59,907 bases of DNA from Cyanophora paradoxa (Eukaryota > Glaucocystophyceae > Cyanophorales > Cyanophoraceae): contig QPMI01000314.1 of NCBI GenBank assembly GCA_004431415.1, positions 1-59,907 on the forward strand. The letters are read 5' to 3'. Under the pieces are notes generated by a model. That model saw nothing but the letters and a program-made list of their open reading frames with translations, was not told where the DNA came from and searched no databases. A program made the translations under genes and the position numbers. Shown in pieces: positions 23,687 to 33,317 of the stretch (the stretch's first letter is position 1; every line of letters starts with the position of its first letter).

Positions 23687-25975
23687 GGGCCCCGGGGCGG
23701 GGGTGCCCTGGGCGGGGGCAGCGTGATCCTCGGCTGGGGCGGGGGCCGGGGCGGCGGGGTGCGCGTCGGGGGCGGCGGGGTCGGGGCGGGCGGCGAGGGC
23801 GGAGAGGAGGATGAGGCCCTCGGAGAGGCGCGCGGGGCTCGGCGGGCCCTTCCGCTTCCCCAGCGCCCCCCCCACATCCTCCTGCGCCCCCTCCCCATCA
23901 GTTTTGGCGGGGGCGGGCGGGGGGGGGGGGGGGGGGGGGGGGGGGCGGGGCGGGGCGGGCGGGCCTCGTGTGCGGGGTCGAGGCGGGTGCGGGCGGGCGG
24001 GGCTCGCGGTGGCGGTCGGCGTGGCCGTGGCGAAGGCGCTGCTGCAGCTCCCGCACCTCGTCCTGCCCGCCCCGCAGCCTCAGCCGGGAAGGCGCGGGCG
24101 CGGGGCGCGGGCGGGCGGGGCGGGGCGGCCTTGGCGGAGTCGAGCTCGAGGCGGAGGCGGTCGGCGCGGCGGGCCTCGTCGGCGTGGGCCTCGCGCAGCT
24201 GGCGCACCTCCTCCGCCCGCTCCACCAGCCGCTCCTCGAGCTCCCGCCGCCGCCCCTCCGACGCCACCGCCGCCCGGTGCCACCGCTCGATCTCACACGT
24301 GAACGCCGCCACCGACCGCTGCCTGCCGCCCCCGGCCGTGAGTGTGTGCCCCAGAGAGGCGCCCGCCGCGGGGCGCGGCGCGCCTCTCCTGCTCGAGCTG
24401 CGCGATGGCGGTGTCGCCTCCGAGGGCCCCGCGCCCCGCCCGCGGCCCGCTCCGCGCCCCCGCGCCCGCCTCCGCCTCCTCGCGCTCCGCCTTCACCGCC
24501 GCAGCGAAGCCCGGCGCCGCGTCCCCCTCCTGCGCCCGCGCCGGCGCGCTCGAGACGAGGCGGGCGGGGCGGGAAAGGGGGGCGCACGGGGCGGCCGGGG
24601 CCGCGGCGGCGAGGAGCGCCGTCGGCCTTAGCCTCCGGGCGGCGGGCCGCCGCGGGGGCGCCGGTCGGGCGGGGGCGGCGGGGCGGGGCTTCGCGGGGCG
24701 GGCCGAGGCGGCGGCCTCGTCCTCCTCCCCGTCGGGGCCGGAGGCGGCCTCGCGCTCGATCTCGGAGGGGCGGCGCAGGCCTCCTGGCCCCCGTCGCCCT
24801 CCTCCGACCCGCCCTCCGCCCCGCGGCGCCCCGCCGCCTGCGCCTCGGCCCAGCCGCGCACCCGCCGCATCCCCGCCACCGCCGTCGCCCGCCGCGCGTT
24901 CCGCCGCGGGCCCCCCGCCCCTCCCCGGCGGCGCCGGCCGAGGCCGGGGCGGCGGGACGGGCGGGGCGTGGAGGAGGAGGACGAGGCGGAGGAGACGGGG
25001 TGCAGCTCGGGCGGCTCCAGCCCGCCCCCGGCCCCGCCCCCGGCCCCGCCTGTCCCTGCCGCGAGCTCAGCCGCCGTCGCCGGGGGCTGGAGCGCGGGCG
25101 GCACAGGGCGGGGCACCTTGCTTGGGCTGGCGCGCGGCGGCGGGGCCGGCCTCGTCGTCGCGGGCGGAGCCGGGGCCGCCGGCCTCGCTCCCCGACGTCA
25201 GCGCCCGCGGCACCGGCGTCGGCACCGCCGCCTCCACCGGCCCCGCAGGCCCCGCCGCCCCTGCCGCCGGCGTCAAGAGGGGCGCACGCGGCGCGAGGGG
25301 CGGGGCGGGACGAGGCGGGCGGGCCCTTGCGCTTGATCTCCTTGGAGACGCTGCGGACGGGCCGGTCGAGGACGCCGTAGAGGCGCCGCACCGTCCGCCC
25401 GTTCCCCGCCCCGCACTCCCCGCACACCACGATCCGGTACAGCACGTTGTTGTGCTTGAAGGAGACGACGTTGATGGCGAGGGGGATGGAGATCGCCTGC
25501 CCCGCCGGCGGCGACCGGAAGCGCGCGACACGGCCGCACCGCCGCGGCTTGCGCTCGAGCGGGAGGATCTCCTCGCCCTCGCCGTCGTTGCCGCGGCGGC
25601 GCTCGGGCTCGACGATGTGCTCCTCGTATCGCGGCAGCTGCCCCGACGCCGGCGGGCCCGAGAACGGCTCCGTCGCCAGCAGCTGCCCCGCCCGCCGGCC
25701 CCGCCCCGCCCCGTCGGCCCCGCGCGGCGCAGGGCGGAGGGGCAGGCGGGGCGGGGCGCACGAGCTCGAACTCGGGGGGGTCCTCGGGGGCCTCGGGGGC
25801 GTCCCCCGCCCGGTGCACGTCCACCACCACGTCCGAGCACGTGTACACCTGCCGCCCCCCGCCGCGCCTCAGCGCCCCGCCCCCTGGCCCCGTCCGGCCG
25901 CCCGACCGACCTCGTACGCCTCCTGGCCGCCCTGCGCCCCGCACCCCTCGTGAGGGGTCCCGTATCATCGGCCAA
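23663..25975 (-). CDS. Uncharacterised protein with conserved N-terminal region and C-terminal coiled coil
   Basis: No family recognised. Legible exons in order: VYTCSDVVVDVHRAGDAPEA; LLATEPFSGPPASGQLPRYE running on to AISIPLAINVVSFKHNNVLY and RIVVCGECGAGNGRTVRRLY (likely a folded domain); an Ala/Pro/Ser-rich middle; a coiled coil near 24.1-24.3 kb (EIERWHRAAVASEGRRRELE, then LVERAEEVRQLREAHADEAR); and a last exon VGGALGKRKGPPSPARLSEG ending DALAAAL with stop at 23663-23665. Introns are GC-rich with C-rich 5' and G-rich 3' halves; one carries a 27-G run. The start is unresolved: the frame of the first clear exon (about 25.84 kb) has an upstream TGA and no ATG, so the first exon may lie further upstream or contain an error. 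Confidence 0.5.
23919..23945 (+). repeat. Run of 27 G inside an intron
   Basis: Uninterrupted G on the + strand (C in the transcript of the minus-strand gene), flanked by further GGGC blocks. The length is prone to sequencing error, and the G strand could form a quadruplex. Confidence 0.8.
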
Positions 25976-26772
25976 GGGAGAGAGGCGAGGAGCGGCGGAG
26001 CGACCGGGGGTGGCCGCGTTTAACTAGGGTCCATCAAATGGCGATATCGACTCTCTAACGCTGGCTCGCGAGCGGCAGAGGATGGCGGGTCTTTACGTAC
26101 GCAATGTTTGTGTTCAGGGCCGAGGATCTTATGCTTGCTTTGCCGGTTGAGCGAGACCCTGAAAATGATCTGCGACCGCGTCGGTACATGCTAATCGCAA
26201 CGCGCAGCTGCCGCCGCAGATCGCGGAGCTTGACAACTTATGACGGGCAACCGCGCGCCCCGACCGGGGCGTCCAGCGCGCGCCGCGGGGAAAAGGCCAG
26301 CGTCAACGGCGTTTAATGAGCGTACCTTCGGCGGGAGCCTCTCCATCCTCGCTTCGCTGGACCGCTCGCCTTACTGCTTCGATTGGATCTCCTCCCGCCT
26401 CCCGCACGTGTTGGAGCTCGCGTGCATTCGCGTGCTCGCGGCTACCTCCCCCCTCCTCTTCACTTCTACCGGTACCGAGCCAGTCGTAGACGAAGCGAAG
26501 GTTCTGAAGGAGCGGGTACCCCCAAAGGCAAGTTTCAACTTGCCAAACCCGCATCCCCGCGCACCGCCGCGCGTCGCCGCGTAATCTTCGAGCGGCGCTG
26601 CATGCGCCAGACCCTCATCCGAGCCGCGCGTGCCACTTCCGCCGCCGTCCTGCAGCAACACCACCGCGTACGAGCGCCAGCCGCCGGCGCGCGTCACAAG
26701 CTAGTAGCGGGCGTCGCACTATTCAGCGCCGCCGCCAGCCGGCTTCGAGACCAGCAGTCCGCGCGCCGCACC
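25976..26772. other. Upstream spacer between divergent genes, about 0.8 kb
   Basis: No convincing coding region: short open frames exist but lack domains and codon regularity. It must carry the promoters and 5' UTRs of the minus-strand gene ending near 25.97 kb and the TatD-family gene starting at 26773. No obvious motif. Confidence 0.45.
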
Positions 26773-27998
26773 ATGGCGGCCCTCGGTTACGTCGACACGC
26801 ACTGCCACCTGGATGCAATCTGCGAGCGAATGAAGGTGAAGCGATGCGCCGCGCCGCGCGCGCGAACCGCTCGCGCACGACGATTGACGTCGACGCGTGT
26901 GCGATGCGGCGCGGCATGGGCAGGTGCCGCTCGCCGAGGTGAGCGACCTGGCGTTCTTCGAGTTCCCGCCGTCCTTCGACGCCCTCATCACCGTCGCCTG
27001 CGAGCCCGCCAAGGACTTCGCCGCCGCCCGCACGCTCCTCGGTGCGCCTGCGCCGGCGCCGGGCACTTCGAGCCGGCCGCCACCGCCCTCCCCGCGCCCG
27101 ACCGCGGAGGGGCGGGGGTGCAGGGCTGGAGCGGGTGTACGGGGCGTTCGGGGTGCACCCGCACGAGGCCGGGGCGTACACGGAGGCGGTGGAGCGGGAG
27201 ATCGAGGAGGCGATGCGCTCGCCCAAGGTGCTCGCCTGGGGCGAGTGCGGCCTCGACTACTTCCGCAACCAGCACGCCCCCGAGCTCCAGCGCCAGGTCC
27301 CCGCCCCCGCCCCGCACGCCCCCGCCGTGGCCGAGCGGTGGCCGGAGGGGGCCGGGCGGGGCAGGTCTTCGCGCGGCAGATCGGGAAGGCGGTGGAGCAC
27401 GGGAAGCCGCTGATCGTGCACACGCGGGAGGCGGAGGAGGACACGCTGGCGGTGCTGCGGGAGCACCTGCCGCGCGCCTGGCCCGTGCACGTCCACTGCT
27501 TCACCTCGAGCGCCGCCTTCGCCCGCGACCTCCTCCGCAGCTTCGACAACCTCTACCTCGGCCCGCCCCGGCCCCGCCCAGCGTCGGCCCCGGGCCCTCG
27601 CGGCGTCCCGCTCACGCCGGCCCTCGCGCAGGGTTCACGGGCGTGATAACGTTCAAGGTGGAGTGGCCGCTTTCCCCGCCCCCCCGCTCCGCGTCGCTGA
27701 AGCGTGGGCGGTGAAGAACGGGGCGGGGGTGCGGGAGGCGGCGGCGGGGACCCCGCTGGAGCGCATCCTCCTCGAGACCGACGGGCCCTTCATGTGCCCC
27801 GAGCCCCACCGCGGCAAGGCCCGCCCCCGCCCCCGTCCCGCCCCCTCCCCAGCCCCCGGGCGACGCGCGGGGCGGCAGGTGGCGCACGCGGGGCACATCC
27901 CGCTGATCGCGGCGGAGGTCGCGCGGGTGAAGGGCGTCGACGTGGAGCGCGTCTTCGAGCAGTGCCGCGCCAATACCCGCGCCGTGTACCGAATTTAG
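26773..27998 (+). CDS. TatD-family metal-dependent deoxyribonuclease
   Basis: Amidohydrolase-fold 3'-5' exonuclease family (TatD/TATDN) linked to DNA repair and apoptotic DNA degradation. Start MAALGYVDTHCHLDAICE at 26773, stop TAG at 27996-27998, about six introns. Family motifs appear in order across exons: metal-binding THCHLD; LERVYGAFGVHPHEAGAY; GECGLDYFRNQHAPE; LIVHTREAEED; PVHVHCFTSS; GFTGVITFK; and LERILLETDGPFMCPEPHRG with the catalytic Asp. The end is HAGHIPLIAAEVARVKGVD to NTRAVYRI. Intron 1 (26836-26923) is flanked by AGGTG on both sides and intron 3 (27297-27364) by CAGGTC on both sides, as expected of target-site duplications. Cytosolic or nuclear; no targeting signal seen. Confidence 0.9.
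26836..26923 (+). mobile_element. Intron 1 of the TatD-family gene, AGGTG on both borders
   Basis: 88-nt GT-AG intron, GC-rich but less regular than the GGGGC type; AGGTG at 26834-26838 and 26922-26926. Confidence 0.5.
27297..27364 (+). mobile_element. Introner-like intron in the TatD-family gene
   Basis: 68-nt GT-AG intron. CAGGTC lies at both borders (27294-27299 and 27362-27367). Just inside, CCCGCCCCCGCCCC opposes GGGCGGGGC, forming short terminal inverted repeats. Confidence 0.65.
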
Positions 27999-28048
27999 CC
28001 CCCGCCCCCCTAGCTGCAGCCCGCCCACCTGTGCTGCACGGGGGCGCA

Positions 28049-28862
28049 CTACCTCCACACCTGGCCCCGCGCCCCGCTCACCACGCAAGCGAGCTGGCCC
28101 CGGCGGGGGCGGGCGCCGCACCTGGGTGTACTGGGGCGGGGGCGGTGCGGCGGGGGGCGGCCTCCTGACGAGGCTCTCGCGGCTGAAGGCCATCTGGGAG
28201 GAGGTGCGCATGCCGCCCGGGTCCGGGTGCGTCAGCTCGCGGTACTCCACGGGGTTCGCCCGCCGCATGCGCGCCACGACGGACGGGTGCAGCCCCACCG
28301 CCTCCGGCACCCACTCGTTGATCGGCCGCGCGGTGATCGACGCCTGCGCCGCGCCCCGCCGTGCCCTCGGGGTCGGGGGCCGGCGGGCCGGAAGGAGGGG
28401 CGCGGGGGTGGACCTGCTTGGCGGGGACGACGTGGGCGTTGCGGGCGTCGGCGGCCTCGTGCTCCGAGAAGCGGTGGAAGTCGCTCTTGTAGATCGTCCG
28501 GCCGCGCTGCCTCGCCCCCTCCAGCTCCAGCCGCCTCGACACGCGCGCCCTCCTGCCCGGGGCCTGAGCCCCAGCGGCGCTCGCTCCCGGGGGCGGCGTT
28601 GGCGGACGCGAGGAGAAAGGGGTGGACGTAGCCGTCGGTGGCGGGGTGCGGCTGGATGGGACCCCCCGGCCCCGTCGTCTGCGTCCGCCTCGGCCGCGAG
28701 ACCGGCAGCCGGGCGCCGGGAGCGGCGAACCACGACGGCCTGCCGCGTGAAGCCGGACGTCTTCGGGAAGTGCGCCTCTCGCTCCCACGCCAGCCAGTCC
28801 GGGTCCGCAGGCGGCTCCCGCGCCGGGTAGGACACGCTCTTCGAGCTGCCCCACCGCAGCAT
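28049..28862 (-). CDS. Small uncharacterised protein, possibly axonemal
   Basis: No family recognised with confidence. Likely start MLRWGSSKSVSYPAREPPAD at 28862; an upstream ATG at about 28946 is an alternative. Exons read DPDWLAWEREAHFPKTSGF; DGYVHPFLLASANA; GRTIYKSDFHRFSEHEAADA; ARPINEWVPEAVGLHPSVVA with RANPVEYRELTHPDPGGMRT; and a Pro-rich end QYTQVWR with stop at 28049-28051. Short motifs such as TIYKSDF are reminiscent of ciliary microtubule-inner proteins, but this is only a resemblance. The last intron (28061-28121) is bounded by a 7-nt duplication CCAGGTG (gene sense). The stop lies 50 nt from that of the convergent TatD-family gene. Confidence 0.5.
28061..28121 (-). mobile_element. 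Introner-like intron with 7-nt flanking duplication
   Basis: 61-nt GT-AG intron; CCAGGTG (gene sense) occurs at both borders (28058-28064, 28119-28125), the longest duplication found. Confidence 0.65.
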
Positions 28863-29313
28863 CGACTCCGAGTCCTGCGCGATTGTCAGGTGCCACCCAG
28901 GCTGCGCAGTCTGCGGGCAGGCGGCTCGGGCACATCCGGCCAGTTCATCCTCCGTATCTCTGACTGCGTCGCCGACGGAGGCGCACGTCCGTATCCGTGG
29001 GCCATCTCCCCGCTGGCCTGCGAGTCCGGCGAGCGTTCTCGAGTTGAAAACAGTAGCTATGCACTGATGGGATTTGAAAGATCCTAGATAGCTAAGCGCC
29101 CGCGCCCGATTATACAGGGGCAGCCCTCGCTGGGAGGGTCTGGGCCGCTCTCACCGACACGAATCTTCCACCAGCGTGCTCCACGGCCTCCGCCGAGTGC
29201 ATCCTCTCCAGCAAACTTCTTTGTTGTTGCATCGCTGCAGTCGCTGTGTACCCTGTCCCGATCTTTCCCCCCCATTCGCGAAGCCCGTCAAGCGTGTGGT
29301 TCCGATCTTTGCG
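28863..29313. promoter_or_regulatory. Divergent promoter spacer
   Basis: About 450 bp between a minus-strand gene and the glutathione S-transferase gene. No further coding region supported. A pyrimidine-rich stretch (about 29250-29275) lies shortly before the GST start. Confidence 0.35.
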
Positions 29314-30699
29314 ATGGCGAAGCCGGTCATGCTCGGCTACTGGGCGATTCGTGGTGAAAAAAAACTCGCGCGCCTAACAGCCCTAACAGCCGATGCGAGG
29401 CTCGCGCGCGACCTCACCGTACGGCGCCAGGCCTTGCACAGCCTATCCGTTTCATTCTGGCCTACACTAAGACGCCGTTCGAGGAGCGCCGGTTCGTGCA
29501 CGTGCATTCGCGGAAGTGCGCTTCGAGCCGACGCTGCGCGTAGCTACGTCCAGGGCGACGCCCCTGGCTTCAGCCGAGATGACTGGTTGTCCGAGAAGGA
29601 GCAGTTCGCGCTTGCGTTCCCCAATCTCCCGTGCGGCGATTCTCGAATGCTCGGATTATCCACGCTGATGCCCTCCAAGCTACCTCATCGACCCGAACAC
29701 GGACGTGAAGCTGACGCAGTCGAACGCGATCATGCGCTACGTGTGTCCCGATCCCCACCGTGGCAAGGCCCGCTCCCTGCCAACCTGTTGAGCAGATCGC
29801 GCGGAAGCACGATTTGCTCGGCAAGAACGAGGCGGAGCAGGTCGGCCTCTTCCCGATCTCTAGATCTGCTCTTACATCGATCTTGTATTTTCGACGCTGA
29901 TTTGATCCGCAGATTCGCGTCGACCTCCTCGCTGAGGAGTCTATGGATTTCAGGTAGCAATCCTTAAGGAGTGCACTAGAAATCTTAACGCGAACACTTC
30001 AAATCAGATCTGAAACGCTTTTCAAGTTTAGCTAAGTGGTCTGACGGTCCTCCGCCAGAAATCAGATTGTGCGCCTGTGCTACAATCCATCGTATGAGAG
30101 CCTCCGCGGAGACTTCTTCAAGACGTGCGGCGACCCCCGAGTCCCCGCCTGACCGCTCTTCTCTGACCCTAGCTTGACGACTCAGCTACCTCCCGACCGA
30201 GCTGAAGAAGGCCCGCCCGCCGCGCCTGCCCCGGGCCCCGCCCCGGGCCCGCCTGCGCCGTGCGAGCCGGGCCGCAGCTGCACGACTTCCTTGGGGAGCG
30301 GCCGTGGTTCGCTGGCGACAACCTGACCTTCATCGACTTTATCGTGAGCTCGACCACCTGACCGCCCCGGCGCCCCCGCGCGGCGGCGCCCGACGCGTGC
30401 CGCGCTGCAGATGTACGAGCTGCTGGACCAGATGCGGCTCATGCAGCCCGATTCCCTCGACGCCTTCCCCAAGGCCCGCCCCCCCGCCCCGCCCCCCCGC
30501 AGCGAGGCGCCCCGCTGAGGCCCCGGCGGCAGCTGGGCGCCTACCTGACGCGCTTCGAGGCGCTGCCGGCCATCGCCGAGTACATGAAGGTGCGCCGCCC
30601 GCCCTCGCGCCCCGCCCTGCTCTCCGACGCCCCAGGCGCGCGCAGTCCCCCGAGTTCATCCAGCGCCCCGTGAACAACAAGGTCGCCCAGTGGAAGTGA
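29314..30699 (+). CDS. Glutathione S-transferase, mu/sigma-like
   Basis: Conjugates glutathione to electrophiles. Start MAKPVMLGYWAIRG at 29314 with the catalytic Tyr of the thioredoxin-like N-terminal domain; stop TGA at 30697-30699. Spliced reading: LAQPIRFILAYTKTPFEERR; DDWLSEKEQFALAFPNLP; YLIDPNTDVKLTQSNAIMRY (the glutathione-binding QSNAI); ARKHDLLGKNEAEQ; RVDLLAEESMDFR; VRLCYNPSYESLRGDFFKTC; LHDFLGERPWFAGDNLTFID; MYELLDQMRLMQPDSLDAFP; LTRFEALPAIAEYMK; EFIQRPVNNKVAQWK. The order and the PWFAGDNLTFIDF block match mu-class enzymes. Early introns are ordinary with T-rich 3' ends; those after 30.15 kb are of the GC-rich type, so both intron classes occur in one gene. Confidence 0.9.
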
Positions 30700-30881
30700 C
30701 CGCACCCCCCCGCCCGGCGAGCGCCCCTCGTGCTCGCTCCATGCTCTACAGAATACAGAACACAAAGCACGCGCACTGCTGAATGAAGAGGCGAATACAG
30801 AATGGTTCCAATAATGAAAGGTGTCATAATTTTTTTAAGGCGCTCCGGAGCTGCTGGGAAAGACTGAGTGGGGGCGCGGGG
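30700..30881. other. Intergenic, convergent 3' ends
   Basis: About 180 bp between the GST stop and the likely stop of the minus-strand gene. AT-rich stretch at 30790-30840. If the minus-strand gene uses one more intron, its end moves to about 30824. Confidence 0.4.
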
Positions 30882-33171
30882 CTAGGGGCGGGGCGGGGCG
30901 GGGGCGGGTGGGGGGTCGTGGGAGGGGGAGTGGGCGGGCGGGGCGCGGCGGGCGAGGGAGCGGACGACGTCGCGGTAGGCGTTGAAGGAGGAGTCTCCCG
31001 CCCCCGTCTCGTCCCGCACCGGGTTCCGCCGCAGCTGCCCACGCGCCCCCCGGCGTCAGGGCGCGCCGCCGGGCGGGGCGCGGGTGGCGCGGGGGGCGCG
31101 GGGCGCACCATCTCGGCGAAGTCGCCCGAGGTGGCGCACTCGGCGCCCCCGGGCAAGGCCACGCTGCTCGCCACGCTGCCCGGGTGCGAGGCGCCGCCGC
31201 CGCCGGCGGGGGCCGCGAGGCCCTTGGGGGCGCAGCAGTAGCCGAGGAGGGAGATGAGGCGGAGCCAGGGGGTCTCGGCCTCGTCGGCGGGGATGCCGAG
31301 GGTGCGGGGCGTCGGCTCGCCGGCCGCCTGGCCGAGGGCCCCCGCCAGGCGCCCCAGGCCGACCGTCGCCGACCACGAGACCAGCGAGCTCAGCAGCGAC
31401 GAGCCGGCCGCCGGCTCGCCGCCACGCTTTCGCCCCGCGGGGCCGGCGCGGGGCCGCTGCTTGGGGGAGGCGAGCCCCTCGGCGACCTCGGGCGGGGGCG
31501 CGGGGCCGGGGCGGGGGCGGGCGGGCGAGGGCGGTGTGGTGGGCGTCGAGCGGGGCGAGGGCGCCCTCGGGAGGTGCAGCCGCCGCCGCGACGACCACGC
31601 CGCCTCCCCGCGCATGCTCCGCGACGACGCCAGCTCCGCCAGCGGCCTGCCCGCCCCCGCGCCCCTCGCCCGGCGCCGGCGCCCGGACCGGCGGGGGCCG
31701 CACCGGTCGGCGTCGGGGTCGAGGCGCGAGGCGCGCTGCTGGGGCGTCTTGGCCCGGCCGGAGACGGTCGGCGGGGAGGCCCGCGAGTGGTTCGACAGGG
31801 CGCTCGCGTCGAGCGGCCGCGCGCTCACGTCCGCTGCGGGGGCGCTCGCGCCGGCGCCGGGGGCGAGGCGGAGGCGGGCGGGGCGGGCACCGGAGGCGGG
31901 GTCCATGTTGGGATTGCAGTCCTCCTCCAGGCCCGCGACGTAGCGCAGCGCGGCGGGGCCCGGCGGGCGGGGCCGCGAGGGGAGGGGGCGACGGGCCCCC
32001 GCCGGCGCTCCGGGGAGAGGCCGGCGGGCGCGAGCTCGCCCTTGACGTTGGTGAGGATGCAGGTCTGGTGGGGCCCCTCGCGGGGGCGCTCGCGGGCGGA
32101 GGGCGAGGCCGGGGTCGGGGGCGTGCAGGCGCCGACGCCGACGTCGGCCTCGCGCTGGCGCCGCTCGGGGGTCTTGGCGAGCACGATCGAGGAGCCGTCG
32201 GCGCTCCGGATCGAGACCTCCTCGCCGTCCCGCAGCGCCCCCAGGTCCCGCACCACCGCCCCTGCCCCCGCCCGCCTCACCCCCGCCCCGCGGCCCGGCG
32301 CTGCCCGCGGCCGCGCACCGGCCGAGTTGAAGAGCGCCATCCCCTCCGCCTTCATCTTCAGCAGGCGGGCGCAGCCGGCGACGGCCTGCGCGGGGAAGTC
32401 AGGGAGAGGCGCGGGGCGGGCGGGCGGGGCGCGGAACGCGCCTGCTCGAGCGTCATCTCCGGGCGCACGGTGAAGAGCACGGGCTGTTGATAGTCCGCGT
32501 CGCTGCGGATGACGCGCAGCACGAAGCCCGGCCTCCACGGCGCCGCCTCGGCCTCCTGCCCCCCGCTCTGCGCCTCCTGCAGCGCCTCCGACATCGTGCG
32601 CACGGGCCGGCAGAAGTTCTCGTTGCACTGCAGGAAGACCAGGTGCGAGATCTCCGGCCGTAGCTCTTTGAACGAGGCGATCTCCAAGCCGTAGAGTGTC
32701 GCCAGCCGGGCGCCCTTCGGATCGAGCTGACCAGACGGCGTCGTCACTTCGAGGTATAAGCTATGCGGCAATGCGAGTGGCCTACCCCGAATCTCGCCGC
32801 TGCCGGGATAATCGCCCCTGAATACCTGCTGCGCGTGTGAGCGACCTGCCTGCGACCTGCAAACAATTAGCTGAGCAACAAAGCACGAGCAAGCGCGAAG
32901 TGCACCATGGCGACAGGAGTCGGCCCGCACCAGTCGCGTCCTGCGCGGTATGAGCTATAGCGGCGCCCTTGCGGAGCGAGCTGGGCACAGCAGGTCGCAG
33001 ACCTTCCCGCAAAGCGAGCCGTATGCCGCCAGCCAGGTCCGGGTTGCCCTTATTGTCGACACGAAAGACTTCTACGTGTCGCAGCGAGGCCGGGGCTGCA
33101 TCAGCTTTCATCAGCTTCGTCCGAGCGGGCTGCAGCGCCCCCGAGGACGAAGGCCGCAGTTTCGTCGTCAT
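30882..33171 (-). CDS. Probable doublecortin-domain protein (two DCX-like domains)
   Basis: Start MTTKLRPSSSGALQPARTKL at 33171. Domain 1: HVEVFRVDNKGNPDLAGGIR, then (after an intron) LATLYGLEIASFKELRPEIS and HLVFLQCNENFCRP. Domain 2: FVLRVIRSDADYQQPVLFTV, TLEQ then AVAGCARLLKMKAEGMALFN, and VRDLGALRDGEEVSIRSADG. The pattern (beta hairpin with basic/Asn loop, LxxxCARLL helix, LFxxxG, LRDGEEV) fits doublecortin domains, which bind microtubules; this rests on motif resemblance only. The rest is a long Ser/Pro/Arg-rich region, with a conserved-looking block SATVGLGRLAGALGQAAGEP and TPWLRLISLLGYCCAP, ending GDSSFNAYRDVVRSLARR. The exact 3' end is uncertain (30882 or about 30824). It shares a 146-bp upstream region with minD. 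Confidence 0.5.
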
Positions 33172-33317
33172 CTCATCGAGCGCTGCACTTCAATGAGGCG
33201 CGCTGTAGACTTCCTACGCTGGCTGCGGCAGCTGCCTCAGCCGGGTCAGCGGCGAAGCGCAGCCGCCGGGGTACAGGCAGTCGCAATCGGCGGGAGAGTC
33301 GGGGGTCGATCAGCCTG
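33172..33317. promoter_or_regulatory. Divergent promoter, doublecortin-like gene and minD
   Basis: 146 bp between the two start codons. GC-rich, no TATA box seen. Compact bidirectional promoter by position. Confidence 0.4.

Noticed and set aside
29371-29390. Telomere-like CCTAACAGCCCTAACAGCC
   Set aside because: Only two imperfect copies, inside a GST intron.
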